The notes below the pieces were generated by a model. It did not search any database. It was not told where the DNA came from and saw only the letters and a list, made by a program, of their open reading frames with translations. This document shows, in pieces, positions 27,701 to 39,349 of a stretch of 64,000 bases of DNA. The first letter of the stretch is position 1, and each line of letters begins with the position of its first letter. The position numbers and the translations under genes are program-made. Source of the DNA: Cyclospora cayetanensis (lineage: Eukaryota > Apicomplexa > Conoidasida > Eucoccidiorida > Eimeriidae); contig NW_020312602.1 of NCBI RefSeq assembly GCF_002999335.1, positions 1 through 64,000 of the forward strand. The letters are read 5' to 3'.

Positions 27701-30700
27701 AAGTTGTGAAACGTGACTGCATAGTACAAGGCCTACGCCGGGGATCGATGAACCGATGTATCCTCAGCTTCGTTCCACCATACGTGCTGCCTTCAGGGGG
27801 GATCATGCGTGGCAGCAAGGCGAAAAACAAAAAGGAATTTAGCACAATGAATGTGGTTCTAGACGCTGTTAGTACAGCCGATCGAGAAACTGCTGAGGCA
27901 AACCAGTCCCGCTATCTACATCATGTAGGAGTTTTGAAGCATGAACAAGCAGCAGAGGTGAGCTATATTTAAGATCATTCTCTGTTTGTTTCATTTCGTG
28001 GGCAGTGCAATGGCGAGGTGTTGCCTGCGTCCTGTCAGGGCTCCAGTTATTTACAGCCCTAGAGGATGAGTCCAGTCGTGTAAGAACAGCTATCACAGAG
28101 CAGCGGAAGTCAACGCGGGGGCTCGAGGGAGCTGTAGGACTATAGTTCTCCGTTCAATGCACAATTTACGCCGAAAATACTTGATGGTTATCTGAAACAT
28201 GTGTTTCCACTGTGGCCGAAGACTTGGCATCAGGGTTAGGGCGGGATGCACACCTTGCCATAACGCCACGTTGTGAATTTTTTCAGGGGGTTTCATCACT
28301 TTGGCTCAATCCAGACTCCTTACCAAAGATACTGGTGCAGTCATACGCCCTTCCTTCTGACCGGCCAGTACTCCTGGTGACCAGTATGTTCACCTTGAAT
28401 GTATTTATTCCTGCCAAGTAAGTACACAAGTTGCTAGGGCTCGTCTAATAAATGGTGAACGTCCTCTCCAGTGCCAACTTTTTATGCCGTCCGCCTTTTA
28501 CGGGTTTATGGATCTTTGGGTATAGGGCAGTTCGGCCTTTCAGGATAGAGCTAGTAGACGCTGCCCAAGTCCGGTTAGGTACACGTGCTGTGTAATGGTG
28601 TTATAGGTTTGTCTTGTGTGCCGAGGGCAAGCGAGCAGCAGAGAAGAAAACAAAGGAACAATTTCAGAGGCCGTCTGTTGAATCGACAGTTGAAAACTAC
28701 CTAGCCGATGTTGATTTCGCACCTGATCCCCTTAAGAAGAGGGCCATGGGAGAAACACAACATACTGGTTCTGTGAAATTTTTTGTCAATCTTACGCACA
28801 ACGGTGAGTGAAATGCGCACCCCAGCCACAAAATTCTGCTTTCTAATACTGCATCATCCCATTAGTTTCTAGTTTGAAAAGTTTTGTTGTATCAGGTGAC
28901 TGTAGTTATCATGTAAAACAAAGTGCTTATTGATCATTTTGCTCTCAGAAGAACCTTCAATGCACGTTGACCAGACAGTTGTCCCATGGGCGCTTAACGA
29001 GTCGCGCCTTCGGAGGCACTTCAGAGGGGAAGAAGCTTATCCCAAAACACTCAAGATCCGCGTGTATGTCATCCGAGCGATCAACGTCCATCTTCTTAAA
29101 GGGATGACCGTTGCGAACCCGTACCTGGTGTTTTCTGTCGGAAAGACAAAGGTACCTTTGCACTGCAATTACACCTCACTTTTCACCGCCAAGTCGTGTT
29201 TCGTTTCATGCTTCACTTTGGTGGAAATTAATGCCTATGAAGCAAGTTTATCATGATTGGAATTTCCATGAATCTTCTAAAATGCCTCTCGGCGGTGATT
29301 GTTATGACTTCATCGTTTTACCAAAGGTGTGCTGCAGATGCCTTTTCGTGCGGAAAACAAACCTACAAGTCTAAACCCCGACTTTTTTACCATGTGGGAA
29401 AGGGATATATCATTCCCTGAGGAATCACGCTTGGAGATAAGCGTATGGAGTGCCCATGAGAAGCTGATGCAGCAGGTGGACGATGTCTTCTTAGGAAGCA
29501 CTGTGATCGACTTGGAGGAGCGGTGCGGTACCTTGCAATAATGGACGCTCACTTAGATGTACAGGCTAGAAGAACTGCCCAGCAGTGTTACCCCCAGCCC
29601 TTTGCTCTGTAGGGTGCAGTGACCTCTTTCTTCGCGACAAGAAAGAGCAAACTCACACTGTTTGCTTCCGTTCCCCCCTATAGGTGCTATTAACTAGTAG
29701 TGGCCTCGTTTTTCTAGCGGGAGAGGGGACATACTGTTGTCGCTTACTGTTTGTTTCAAGACTCTCACTGTCGAACGTGCAGTTGGTTCTCCAAAGAATG
29801 GCAAGGCTTCATGCATAAGAATGAAGTACCCATGGAGTATAGGCCGCTTAGAAGGCGACCGAATGGCGGTATTACTGGCAGCCTTGAGATGTGGGTGGAG
29901 ATGATGGACTCACAAAAGGCGGGCAAAGTTCCTCGGTTTAACCTTCAAAAACCTTCAGCCACTGACATTGAAATCCGGTACGGCAACGATGCCCCGACAC
30001 CACCGCAAGTACTGCCTTCAAATTTTTTGGAGTCAAGTGACTTGTGGATAATGACCATATTTGTTATTTCCCAATACATGCTTTTGGTTTGCTTTCCACG
30101 TATTCCTTCTCGAAGAGTAATTATATGTGTGTGAGTGCTCTGTGGCATAGAGTTGTTCTCTGGGGGTGCCGAGGCCTGCACTTCAAGCATTTGGGATCGA
30201 GCAAGGAATCAGTCGATGCCATCTTACGGTGCACACTGGATTGCACCAGGTACCACGGGCCCCAGCAATTGCAGCAGAGCACGGACGTTCACTATTACTC
30301 GAAGACTGGAGCTGCAGTTTTCAATTGGCGCGTCGTTTACTCGGGAGTAGCGGCGCCAGTTAATTCTTGCATAATCCAGATTTCCGCCTACGACTTCCGC
30401 AATATCGGAGAATTACCCTTTATTGGGGAGGTGCTTTTCTGAAGGGCTAGCATTGAGCGATATCGGGCGAGAAGACATAGCATCATCTTGAGCGTCATTT
30501 TTAGACTTCATTGCTCCCGAAAAAGGGTACACCAAGCCAATTTTCTTTTGCCTCAAATCGATGAGCCTTGTGATGCTTGAGGTGCTTTAGGTAAATCTAG
30601 AAGTGCGAAAATACCTGGGGAAAGTTGCTCAAACAATGGCGTCGATTGAGCTTGACGCGGAACTGAGGTTACAGAACCGTGCTCATGAGAGCGTGGATGT

Positions 30701-31244
30701 AACGACGTTTGGCTACGTACAAGTGACTCTGCAGTTTATGGCTCAATCAGAGGCAACGAGCAGGCCAGTAAGTGGCCAAGGACACAGGCAAAGAGTGGGA
30801 CGTTGTTTCATTGATGCGCAAAGGAACTGTTGTGGGCCCTCTAAAATCGCCGTTGCATTTGAGGCAGAAAGAGTGACGAAAGCTGTTTCGCAGTAATTGT
30901 TGTGCTCCAGGTGGGTTTGGGGCGCGAACATCCGAACCGTGACCCCCGTCTTACAACGCCACAAGAGGGAAGGAAATGGGAAGACTTGCTTGGCTCTGCA
31001 GGGCTTCGTGTAGATTACCGACCAATATGGTATTGGGTAAGGGCAGCAACTTCGCTTGGAGGAGATGCATGCACAATCCTACCTAATTCAATGAAACATC
31101 ACTGCGAAAGCCCACGCAGCAGTTTCTCACCACTGTCAACCTGTGTGCGCATTCATGGGTGCTCAGGTTCGTGTGGTTTTTATCATTTTTCTGACGCTCT
31201 GGGTCTTCGTGATGGCATTCTTATACCCTGCTCTCTTCCTGTGA
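21706..31244 (+). CDS. Ferlin (multi-C2-domain, tail-anchored membrane fusion protein)
   Basis: Ferlins are Ca2+/phospholipid-binding tail-anchored proteins. In apicomplexans they control secretory-organelle (microneme, rhoptry) exocytosis. This gene is split into about 20 or more exons; only the first two are fixed here (21706-21903, 22242-22409, phase 0). Successive C2-like segments follow: MKKPFSVGFTIHEALNLV at the start, FYRNYRQYSYLYCLQLS with RPFNVYVTVHRLEDLP near 22890-23020, TILIKIWDWNFMSADELL near 23450-23515, and the ferlin-type RWFNFYGFD...TYMGRLLLSARAE segment near 23875-24000. More lie at about 26390-26600 (GDILVCFELIRKKD), 27200-27690, 29040-29540 and 29790-30430. The end is TPQEGRKWEDLL plus YRPIWYWVRA near 30960-31050, then a last exon (31167-31244) encoding one hydrophobic helix followed directly by the stop. 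That is the ferlin C-terminal anchor. Which paralogue (FER1, FER2, FER3) cannot be settled by eye. Confidence 0.92.
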
Positions 31245-32277
31245 GTTCATCCCCAGCCTACTAGATCAACTTAGCCTAGTGTTTTTCTCGAAGCTACAGA
31301 GGACGATCAAGCTACATTGGAGCTCTGACGAGGGCCAAGAAAGCTTATAAACTTCACAACGATAGTGTTGCTGACGGCATAACTAAGGAAAGGTACCGCT
31401 GGATTCAACTATAGGGCTCTTGCAGAGTGTTGCAGAGACCAAGAAGTATTAATTTGCAGCCGCCTATCAGCAGAAGTCATTCCTCCGAATATGTTTATAG
31501 GGTGTCGTGCAACTAGTGTGTCCAGAGTTCCAGAAGACTTTGGATGGGCCTTAGGCCATGCTCTAATTATTCGCGACAGTTTTCGCGCTAAAGAACTTAA
31601 TGCTGCGGCACAAATCATTTTGACAGATCCTTCCGTACCCAAATGTGGTATATGCATACGATCAATGCGAAACAATTGCAGGGGATGCACATATACTTCC
31701 TTGCGTAGAGGAAGCAAAAACAAGTATTTCTAGCGTGAAACGCGGTAATATGGAGTCTGTCTCTTGAAACCATTTTGCCATTACAAACATACACCTGTCG
31801 GACATGACAACTGCAATGAAATAGGGAGCTCAGGAATGTGGTATACTATAAGCAAAGTCTTGCTTATACTTCCGCGTAGAACTCCGTAAGAATAGGCAGA
31901 ATTGTGGCGAAATGAAGTGCAACACTGGCACCGAGCAAAATTGACATTGAGGTATGAAGTCTTGAGACTATAACACTCCACGCCGTACACGCAGGATTTA
32001 AAACCCCGCTAACATATATTAAGAATGCTCATGATCAAGGTTATACACCGAAAATCTATTCGCAGCACTTGTGTATGCAATTGAACCACTGGCTGTTTTT
32101 CGAGGCGGTCGTAATGGCGGGGACTCCCCAGGCGTAGCCACTGTTCCTGCAATCATGGCCATTGATTTAATTCGGAGCGTAATATGGTTTTATCGAAACG
32201 ACAGAAATTACAGGTACTTAAAAGATACATCACAAGATGTTGCCCCGATTTTTCAATTGTACCCTGATATTTTTAGC
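31245..32277. other. Convergent intergenic region, ferlin to RING gene
   Basis: It holds the 3' ends of both flanking genes. Short open frames on both strands have no recognisable protein features. Confidence 0.4.
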
Positions 32278-33756
32278 TTACTCAGCGATTTCTGTGAAAC
32301 ATAAAGGGCATTTTGTTGTAGAGCTTGTCTGGATCCACCTTTCCAAACATTCTGCATGAAATATATGAAAGCACCGCAATGTGAACATCGATTCGCCTCT
32401 TTTGAAGCTGCTTAAACATATGCAACACCCGTGAGCATCTTGATCTTGAGGCTGACAAGAAGGGATTCCAAAGCCGCCGTCATCTTTTGTCGAAGTTCTC
32501 TGTAATGCCCCTTTGACACTTCCAGCCTCTTCGCTACCTGCCGAAGAAAAACACCTTGTAACTGGGTGCCCATTTCCCCTCATTCCTTCATCGTATGTCC
32601 ATTTAAATGCATATACATTCAACCTGTTGCCTATGTTATGAGCATTGAGCACCTGCCGGAGTGATAATAGCCTTTCGTTAGGATTTCTCGAGGCCAGAGG
32701 CATGACTTCCTCAGCTTCATCTCCTTCAGAAAGTATGAAAAAAATTGGGTGGTCAAGTTCGTAGCCTCGGAACATCATACTGTCCTCATGCTCCTCTACA
32801 AAGTGCTCAAAATCATTTGCTGGGCCTCTAAGGAAATTTGGACCCGTTGCAATCAAAGAAAGCGAATTCAAGCTGTGTGGAGAGCGGTGATGCTGGCGGG
32901 AAACCTGCTGTTGACTTGCTCGCGAGGGAGATACCAAGGACTGCTGCTGCCCCCCATATAATCTCCGAAAGAGGGCCCTGAATGATGCTGGAAAGCTTGA
33001 AAATACTGAATGAACAATGCCTACAGCGGGGTTCCCGTGAGTGTCACCAGCACGGTGCTCCCCAGGAGACCTGCCTATGGGGTACAATCTTCTGCTACAA
33101 TGAGCTGACATTTCAGTGGGTCTGTGCATGCGTCGTCCAGTGATATGCTCCCATGAGTATCTCTCATCACGAATGATGACGCATGTACTTTCGGTGTCCT
33201 GAGAAGCAGCCGCAGAGGCCTTCCAATCTGTAAGTTGTTGAATACGAGGAGTGCATGCACGGGTTGGCGCTGTGGCGGCAACAAGGCTTGTGCCTTCACT
33301 TGGAGCAGAAAAATGCCGTCTCGCGGTGCGGCGACGCATGCAGTTTTCGGATGACGGGGGACGGGAACTGTCCCGTGCAGTCTCTTCAGTCGTGTCTGGA
33401 GTATGTACAGTTGCTCCATCCGTGAAATTGGACAGAGAAGAAGATAGTGGATTTTCTGGTTCCAGAAATTTACCCACGCGGGTCGGAAACTGCTCGCCAC
33501 AATGATCCAAATGGTGTAGTGGGTCATCATCATGAGGCAGGGAAACGCGCTGCGAGCTAAGCGAAGCTACTTTAGACGTGACACGTGGGCCTCCTACCGA
33601 CGGAGGCACTGATCCCGAGCGGTTTTCCGGCATTACCATCCGTCTGTTGCGTGCAGAATCTGGAAGCAAGCATGGGGCCCAGCATGCCGTTGTGCTGGAC
33701 ACTAGGGGATCCATCCTAGGGGAATCTCGTGATTTGCCCAAAGACTGTTTCTGCAT
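32278..33756 (-). CDS. RING-H2 finger protein, probable E3 ubiquitin ligase
   Basis: A single-exon frame of 492 residues; an in-frame TGA directly precedes the ATG, supporting this start. The first 430 residues are Ser/Arg-rich and probably disordered. The C-terminus is a C3H2C3 RING-H2 finger: CCIC, then 14 residues, then RCFHIFHAEC, then LERWIQ, then CPLC, ending ten residues later. All eight zinc ligands are present. RING-H2 domains recruit an E2 enzyme and promote ubiquitin transfer; the substrate is unknown. No transmembrane helix is obvious, unlike many RING-H2 membrane ligases. It is divergent from the coiled-coil gene at 35347 and convergent with the ferlin. RING identity is secure; the cellular role is not. 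Confidence 0.9.
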   Translation of the reverse strand: MQKQSLGKSRDSPRMDPLVSSTTACWAPCLLPDSARNRRMVMPENRSGSVPPSVGGPRVTSKVASLSSQRVSLPHDDDPLHHLDHCGEQFPTRVGKFLEPENPLSSSLSNFTDGATVHTPDTTEETARDSSRPPSSENCMRRRTARRHFSAPSEGTSLVAATAPTRACTPRIQQLTDWKASAAASQDTESTCVIIRDERYSWEHITGRRMHRPTEMSAHCSRRLYPIGRSPGEHRAGDTHGNPAVGIVHSVFSSFPASFRALFRRLYGGQQQSLVSPSRASQQQVSRQHHRSPHSLNSLSLIATGPNFLRGPANDFEHFVEEHEDSMMFRGYELDHPIFFILSEGDEAEEVMPLASRNPNERLLSLRQVLNAHNIGNRLNVYAFKWTYDEGMRGNGHPVTRCFSSAGSEEAGSVKGALQRTSTKDDGGFGIPSCQPQDQDAHGCCICLSSFKRGESMFTLRCFHIFHAECLERWIQTSSTTKCPLCFTEIAE

Positions 33757-35346
33757 TCAAAAAAATGAATTTGGGTCGACCTCTGGTAGAAGTGTGCAAT
33801 GACACCATATGACGAAAAATCGGCTCCTTGTTGAGGCAACTTAAGTGTGAAAGCGTGGAGAACGTAGATGTAGTTACGAAGATGCAGCCGTCGGACTTGG
33901 GGAGCACAACACGTTTCTTTTCTATGTCATGAACGAGTTCCCAACAGTCAGATTTGTGCGCACCCGCTGGATTTTAAAATGGTTGCCGTACGGTCGTCCA
34001 GTCTCTCTAACTGACTCCTTGCCGTGCTCGGGCATGTGCGAGGGGGCGATAATCGGTCGCTGGAGGAGAGGGTATTCGTGGGAATGTAAACAGTTGGTTG
34101 CGTGCGTCTGAATTTACCTTCAGAGGCATTCAAGAGACCGCAAGAGCAATGGGAATCCATTCACAGCTGAATCAATAGCCTGCGTCAGCCTTCACAACGG
34201 ATTCTTTCCACCCTGATCTTTGCGACGCTGTGCGCTTCTAAAGCTAAAATTACCACGGCCGATAGCCTTCAAGCAAATAGCCCCGCTTAAAATTTGGAAG
34301 ATTACGCGGTTTTGTCATGCAATGGGTTGTGCGCTGATTTGAGGTGCACAGCGAATAGGGCGGGCCAGTAACTCGGCATGAAGTAAGTCTGGCCGCATTT
34401 CCACATTTCAGCTTGGAGCTACTGAGAAGAAAACTTGCCAATGAATCGCTTGGCGCTCATTTCTGATGGGGTGTCTTCCGCATGTAGCCCCATTTTACTG
34501 CAGTGGACAGGCCAGACCACGGCTGCCACTGCGATACTGCGTGGCCTTGGTTCCGCTGCATGCCAGGGGGTCGCAGTTGATTGAGTACACATTCTTCAAA
34601 AGACTGTACCTGTTCTCTCTTTCGAGCTGAGGATCAAGCTCTTGAGAGAAGGCGTGGTGATGGACTGACGTTTACTTGCCGGCCCCAGCAAAACCAGACC
34701 ACCGGCGTGAGAACGCATGTGCTCACTTTGCCCGCTGCATTGTCTTTTCCTCATTAGCCCTATTTCCAGCATGAATATGATCCAGGACGCACACATTTTC
34801 TGAAGTGTGCCGCTCCTTTGCCCGGGTCCCTAAAGGGGTCACAGCAATTTTGTAGAGTGCGTGTATTATGGCTCAAGCACTTCCATCCACCCCAATACAG
34901 CTGTTTGCATCCTTAGTTTGTTTGCTGGTGGATTGTATGAATATGTTTCAACAGCAGTGAAGGTATTATTTGTAGAAGAGTTAAGAGCAGCATCCCGGGA
35001 GAAGCCAACTGTGCTACATCGTTCTCCGCGTGTTAAAATGAAAGATTGATGGAAGCACAGTCTCGAACGTCACGATGATGAAGATCTGCATTCCCCGTCG
35101 CTCTTGATAGAAGTTCTTGTATTCCTCGTTATCTCTCCGGCCGCATCCATGAGAGGTGGGAAGTTGAGTAGCACACATGCATATATTGCATGAAGAGCCA
35201 CGTCTGGGCTTGTCGGCAGGAGGGCATGGCTCGGTGACTTGGTGTGGTTCAATGCGGCGCCTGAAACCGGAAGTTAAGCATATTTTACAGCATATTACCC
35301 TGGGTCCAGCGACAGGTGTTGATTTAGCCCTACGTGGCGGGCCACA
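33757..35346. other. Divergent intergenic region, RING gene and coiled-coil gene
   Basis: It should carry both promoters and 5' UTRs. No gene is supported on either strand. Confidence 0.4.
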
Positions 35347-38300
35347 ATGGGGCCGCCACCTCGGCATTCGGCTTCCCATGTTGCAAAAGGACCTTCCAAG
35401 CTAGTCCTTTCGTCTGAAAGCTCCTCTAGTAACGATGTGACCCCGAAGCATGCCTCTTCGGAGGGGCAGCTCGCAAAAAAAGCACGAGCAGCCGCAGGGG
35501 AAGGTAGACCATCACCGCATGCCTCCCAAGATATGAAGCCCGTGGCATTTCAGACGCCTGGGAAGCATTCTGACATTCCAAAGGTACCTCCGAAAAAAGC
35601 ACCTCCACCGCCTTCGGTGGATGTTTTGGGCTCTCTATATGTCCCGGTATCACAAAAGAGTGACCCAAAGCGTGCTGCACCGGACCCCGCACTGGGATCG
35701 GAGGACCCCCTTTTGGCTGTAGATTCGTCTATACCTCCGGTTCAAAGAGTCAAAAGCGCGGTAGCTGTCAGGTCTGCTAGCGTTAAGCGCGAGAAGGAAC
35801 GTCAGGCAAAAAGCACTTCCATGGAACTTGGAAAAGACATGTTCCAGCCGCTCAATCGGATGGCTTCAAAGAATGCCCCTAAGCCTGGAGAACAACCTGT
35901 TTCTGGGAAACCCGTGGAAAGTATACCCCTCACAACTCAAGGGAGAGTGGCACTGCCTGAAGCGGCCGTAACTGCGGGTACACCACGTGGCAGAGAGAGG
36001 ATTAAAGCATCGCCTAGTAGAAGACATGCGCAGGAAAGTAGTAGGACCAAGACACCTTCCGCAAGGCAGGATGCTGGCGGCTTTAAGGAAGCCACAGCGA
36101 CAGCCTTACAAGAAAGCAGGGCTGAAGATGCGTGGGGACCGTCACGGCAACGCGGTGTCTCGGATAAACCGCGGGATACCGGTGGCGGTAGGGCCTCCCC
36201 GCACCATACCCAGATGGGTGCAGCGGAAAAGAGAGCCCCCGCAACTGGAGCTTCCGCTTCGAAGAATTTGATGACATTTTCTAAGCAGCAGCCTAGACTC
36301 CCAAGAGGGCGTTCGGGTCAAGAACCTGGAGTACATACGAATCCATGGCCTGATACGGTGTCAGAGAGTCCGAGGAAGCACAAAGCCTCTCCCAATATGC
36401 CACAGAACCTACCATCTGTTGGATCGGATTCTGCCCAGTCACCTAGACCTAAGACAGCCGTCGATCAAGCTACTACTCAGGGGCTCGAAGGGCGCCTTGA
36501 GAAATTAGTGCGGCGAATCAGAGAACTGGAGGCGCAGGCACAAGAGGCTAACAGGAAGCATAAGGAAGAACTTGAGCGTATGGAACAGGAACTCCGGTCA
36601 AGCCTTGCCCGAGAAATCAACCAAGACCGATTAGAGCACGAAGCAGCATTGAGTCGGGCCAGAAAGGAGGAGCGAGACAAGATGGAGGAATTCAAGAAGG
36701 AAGCTCTGGCTCGACAGAACAGTATGAAGATGCGATGTGACGCATCAGTCCGCGAGTTACAAGGGAAAATTGATCATTTGGAGAAAGAGTTAAAGGCCAA
36801 AACAGCAGACTTTGAAAAGGAAAGAAGTGTGTTGATGAAGTCGTTTGAAGCAAAGCAAAAAAAAAATCTCCAAGTGCACGAGACTCAAGCACAAACGCAT
36901 CAGAAGGAGCTTAAAGATAAGCAGTCGGAGCTGTTAGAGCAACAGGGCAGGGTTCAAGCGCTTACTGCTAGCATGCAGACGCTTACAACTTCCCTTGCAC
37001 AAATGAAGGAGCTAAACGACATTTCGCGAACAGCGACACAAGCACTGGAAGAAAAAGCGAAAACTCAAGCTGCTTTCATCAACACACTGCTTAAAAGGGA
37101 GGAAAATATGCGAATCCAGGCAGCAAAGCTTATGCCAATAAAGGAAGCTAAACGGTTGGCATTTCGGGCATTACTTAAAGGGAGAGCAGTCGAGATGATA
37201 TCACGGGCGTGCATGCCGACAGATGCCAGCCTTTGGAACAAAGCTTGGGCTTTCCAGCAGCTTGTCTACCTCATCGGCGGCTCACGCGGATCCAGAGAAC
37301 AACGGCAAGATGCAATAGAATCGAGACTCATGCAGTTTCGCAAAGAACAGATGTTTTTGATGGCTGAAAACGAGAGGCTCATGGCCAAAGTACGTTGAAC
37401 ATGGTATTCTAGATCGTCAAAGACCCTAACTGGAGCTAGATACCCTATTGTTGCTAGCGTTAAATTGTTAACTAACGATTTTACGCGCTCTTACTGATCG
37501 CTGTTGTAGCGGCTTTCGCTGCAATGCAGGTTGCTGAGTTACAGCAAGAGGGAGTGAATCAAAGGCAAAGCAAGGTAAAACGTCTTGGGATCACTTGCCA
37601 CAACAAACAAGAGAGAAAGTTGACAAGCCTAACCGACTGCCTGTTTCGCGTATTGTTGACCCATGCTGCTTTGCCTTAAAAGTAAATTTTTCGTGTTGCT
37701 CAGGCTGCATTAGTGGAGCAGGCGCTTATCGGAGATAACACCGTCGCCATGAGCCGCAGCAGCACTCAAAGTTACAATAAAGGCGGTCCCCATCAGGAGC
37801 TCGGTATTCGATGGCTCCTATTGTCTGTACAGCAAATATTGAACAAGAAGGTGTTATGGGCGTTTCTACGGTACGTTTTGGGGACAGAAATAAAGTTATG
37901 TTGTGGTGAAGCTGAATATTTGTCGAGCTAGGCCCTCGCCGGCGTGTCACCTAATTGCTTCAGGCTACACAAAGTGACAACAGAAGTCGAGTCAAATACT
38001 ACAATTGACAAGTTACAGAAAAAATTCAATGAATTGCGAGTGTCCGCGTACAAGGAAATGGCAGCAAGAATTGGAGTGTACAGACTTGCAGCTTTCACCA
38101 AGTAAGCGCCTTTGGCTGCTGCTTCCCATTGATTTATTACATTCCGTTTACATACTGTTTGATGCCAGTTATGAAGAAGCGCGGGGTTTTGGCTCAGGCG
38201 CCTTCGTCAGCGACTGCTGTTCAGCGGTTTCTTTTCCCTGGCCAAAAATGCAGGTAAAGCAGCGCATTGGTTTTAACCAGATCAATATTCTTCTCGCTAC

Positions 38301-38919
38301 TCTAGGACTGCAGTCTCCCCAAGGGTTTAAACTGGTATTACGAGGGTGTGGAATTTTTAGTGTTTTCGTCATATAGCTCAATGGTTTTGTAGGTGAATGC
38401 GCTATAGGCCGGCGTGCAAAGCATGAGATCTTGAAGCAGTTTGATCATTTTGGAGCTTCCCAGGATCCCTTCACACAAGAATTTAGAGTGCCTGAAGTGT
38501 CCTTTCCAGATGCCTACACCCCAGTTCCTGACCATGGACGAATGGATCTTAATAAGCCTTTGGCACACCAACCGCATTACTATCGGCAGCTGCCTTCCGT
38601 GCGGAATCCTGTAGGAGGGCGCAGCGCGTTTGTCCCTATGGCAGAAAGGAGACCACCAATCCAAGGGTATGCCCCGCACCCGGGTTTTTCAAATTCTCGC
38701 TTCACCCTTGGTGTGCCCCCCGTTGTCTCTTGTGGTCGAAGAGTTACCACGAATGCTGGAGTACCAAATGTTTTCCCTTCCGGCCCTTACGACGCAACAC
38801 AGAGGGTAGATGAGCGAGGTGCACTTTTCCGCATGAGGGGAGCGCAGCAGGACCTAAGGAAGATCATGATGGAAGACGGGGTCGACAATACTGGAGCCCG
38901 CATTGTGGGGAAAAAGTAA
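35347..38919 (+). CDS. Large coiled-coil protein, family not recognised
   Basis: Six exons close in one frame: 35347-37389, 37530-37574, 37704-37870, 37964-38101, 38198-38253 and 38393-38919, giving 991 residues. An in-frame TGA lies a few codons upstream of the ATG. Residues 1-375 are Ser/Pro/Lys-rich and probably disordered. Residues about 376-580 are a strong coiled coil rich in Glu, Lys, Gln and Arg. A conserved-looking globular helical stretch follows (LIGGSRGSREQRQDAIESRL onward), ending in RLRQRLLFSGFFSLAKNAGE. The C-terminal 150 residues are Pro/Arg-rich. The final Lys-Lys-stop overlaps a good GTAAGC donor, so a short extra exon at 39034-39060 is possible and would swap the last residue for a few others. 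The look is that of a cytoskeletal or centrosome/conoid-type protein, but that is inference only. Confidence 0.8.
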
Positions 38920-39349
38920 GCCGCCGAATTCTTCATTTCGTGTCGTTGGAAATGAGCTTTAAATCGATAAATACTGTCAATAATCATACTTGCGCCAAAA
39001 CTACATCCTATGAGAGTGATGTGTTCGCTACAGGCTGCGAAACACGAGCTTTGGATCATGAAGATGGCATCTGGCATGTAACACCGCCATCTCCATGTGG
39101 TTGCAGCAGTTTTTGTGGTGGCATATCAAGTGAATAATCCTACATACAAAGCACTTATGTAAGGCATGCCGTAGGGCTCATATGTCCTTACCAGGTTGGT
39201 GGGTGCTCACTGGGTATGGCCTCAATAGTTTTTTCAAAGAAGCGCGTACACAGTCCTCTCGAAGCGAGTGTACCATGCGCGCAGCTTGTAGCTCTGCGAA
39301 TGTATTCGTGAAAAATACTTGACGATTTTCAAGAATGGGTACGATATTG
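38920..39349. other. Short convergent spacer, coiled-coil gene to PIG-O
   Basis: 430 bp between two 3' ends. It may contain one extra terminal exon of the coiled-coil gene at about 39034-39060; otherwise nothing is seen. Confidence 0.4.

Noticed and set aside
35250..35330. A GGAAGTTAAGC stretch resembling the core of 5S rRNA
   Set aside because: Only the short core matches. The flanking bases do not form the 5S stems and the intact 5S boundaries are missing.
38403..38430. Start of an independent gene at the 38431 frame
   Set aside because: The frame extends upstream without a stop to an acceptor at 38392 and joins in phase to a 56-bp exon of the coiled-coil gene.
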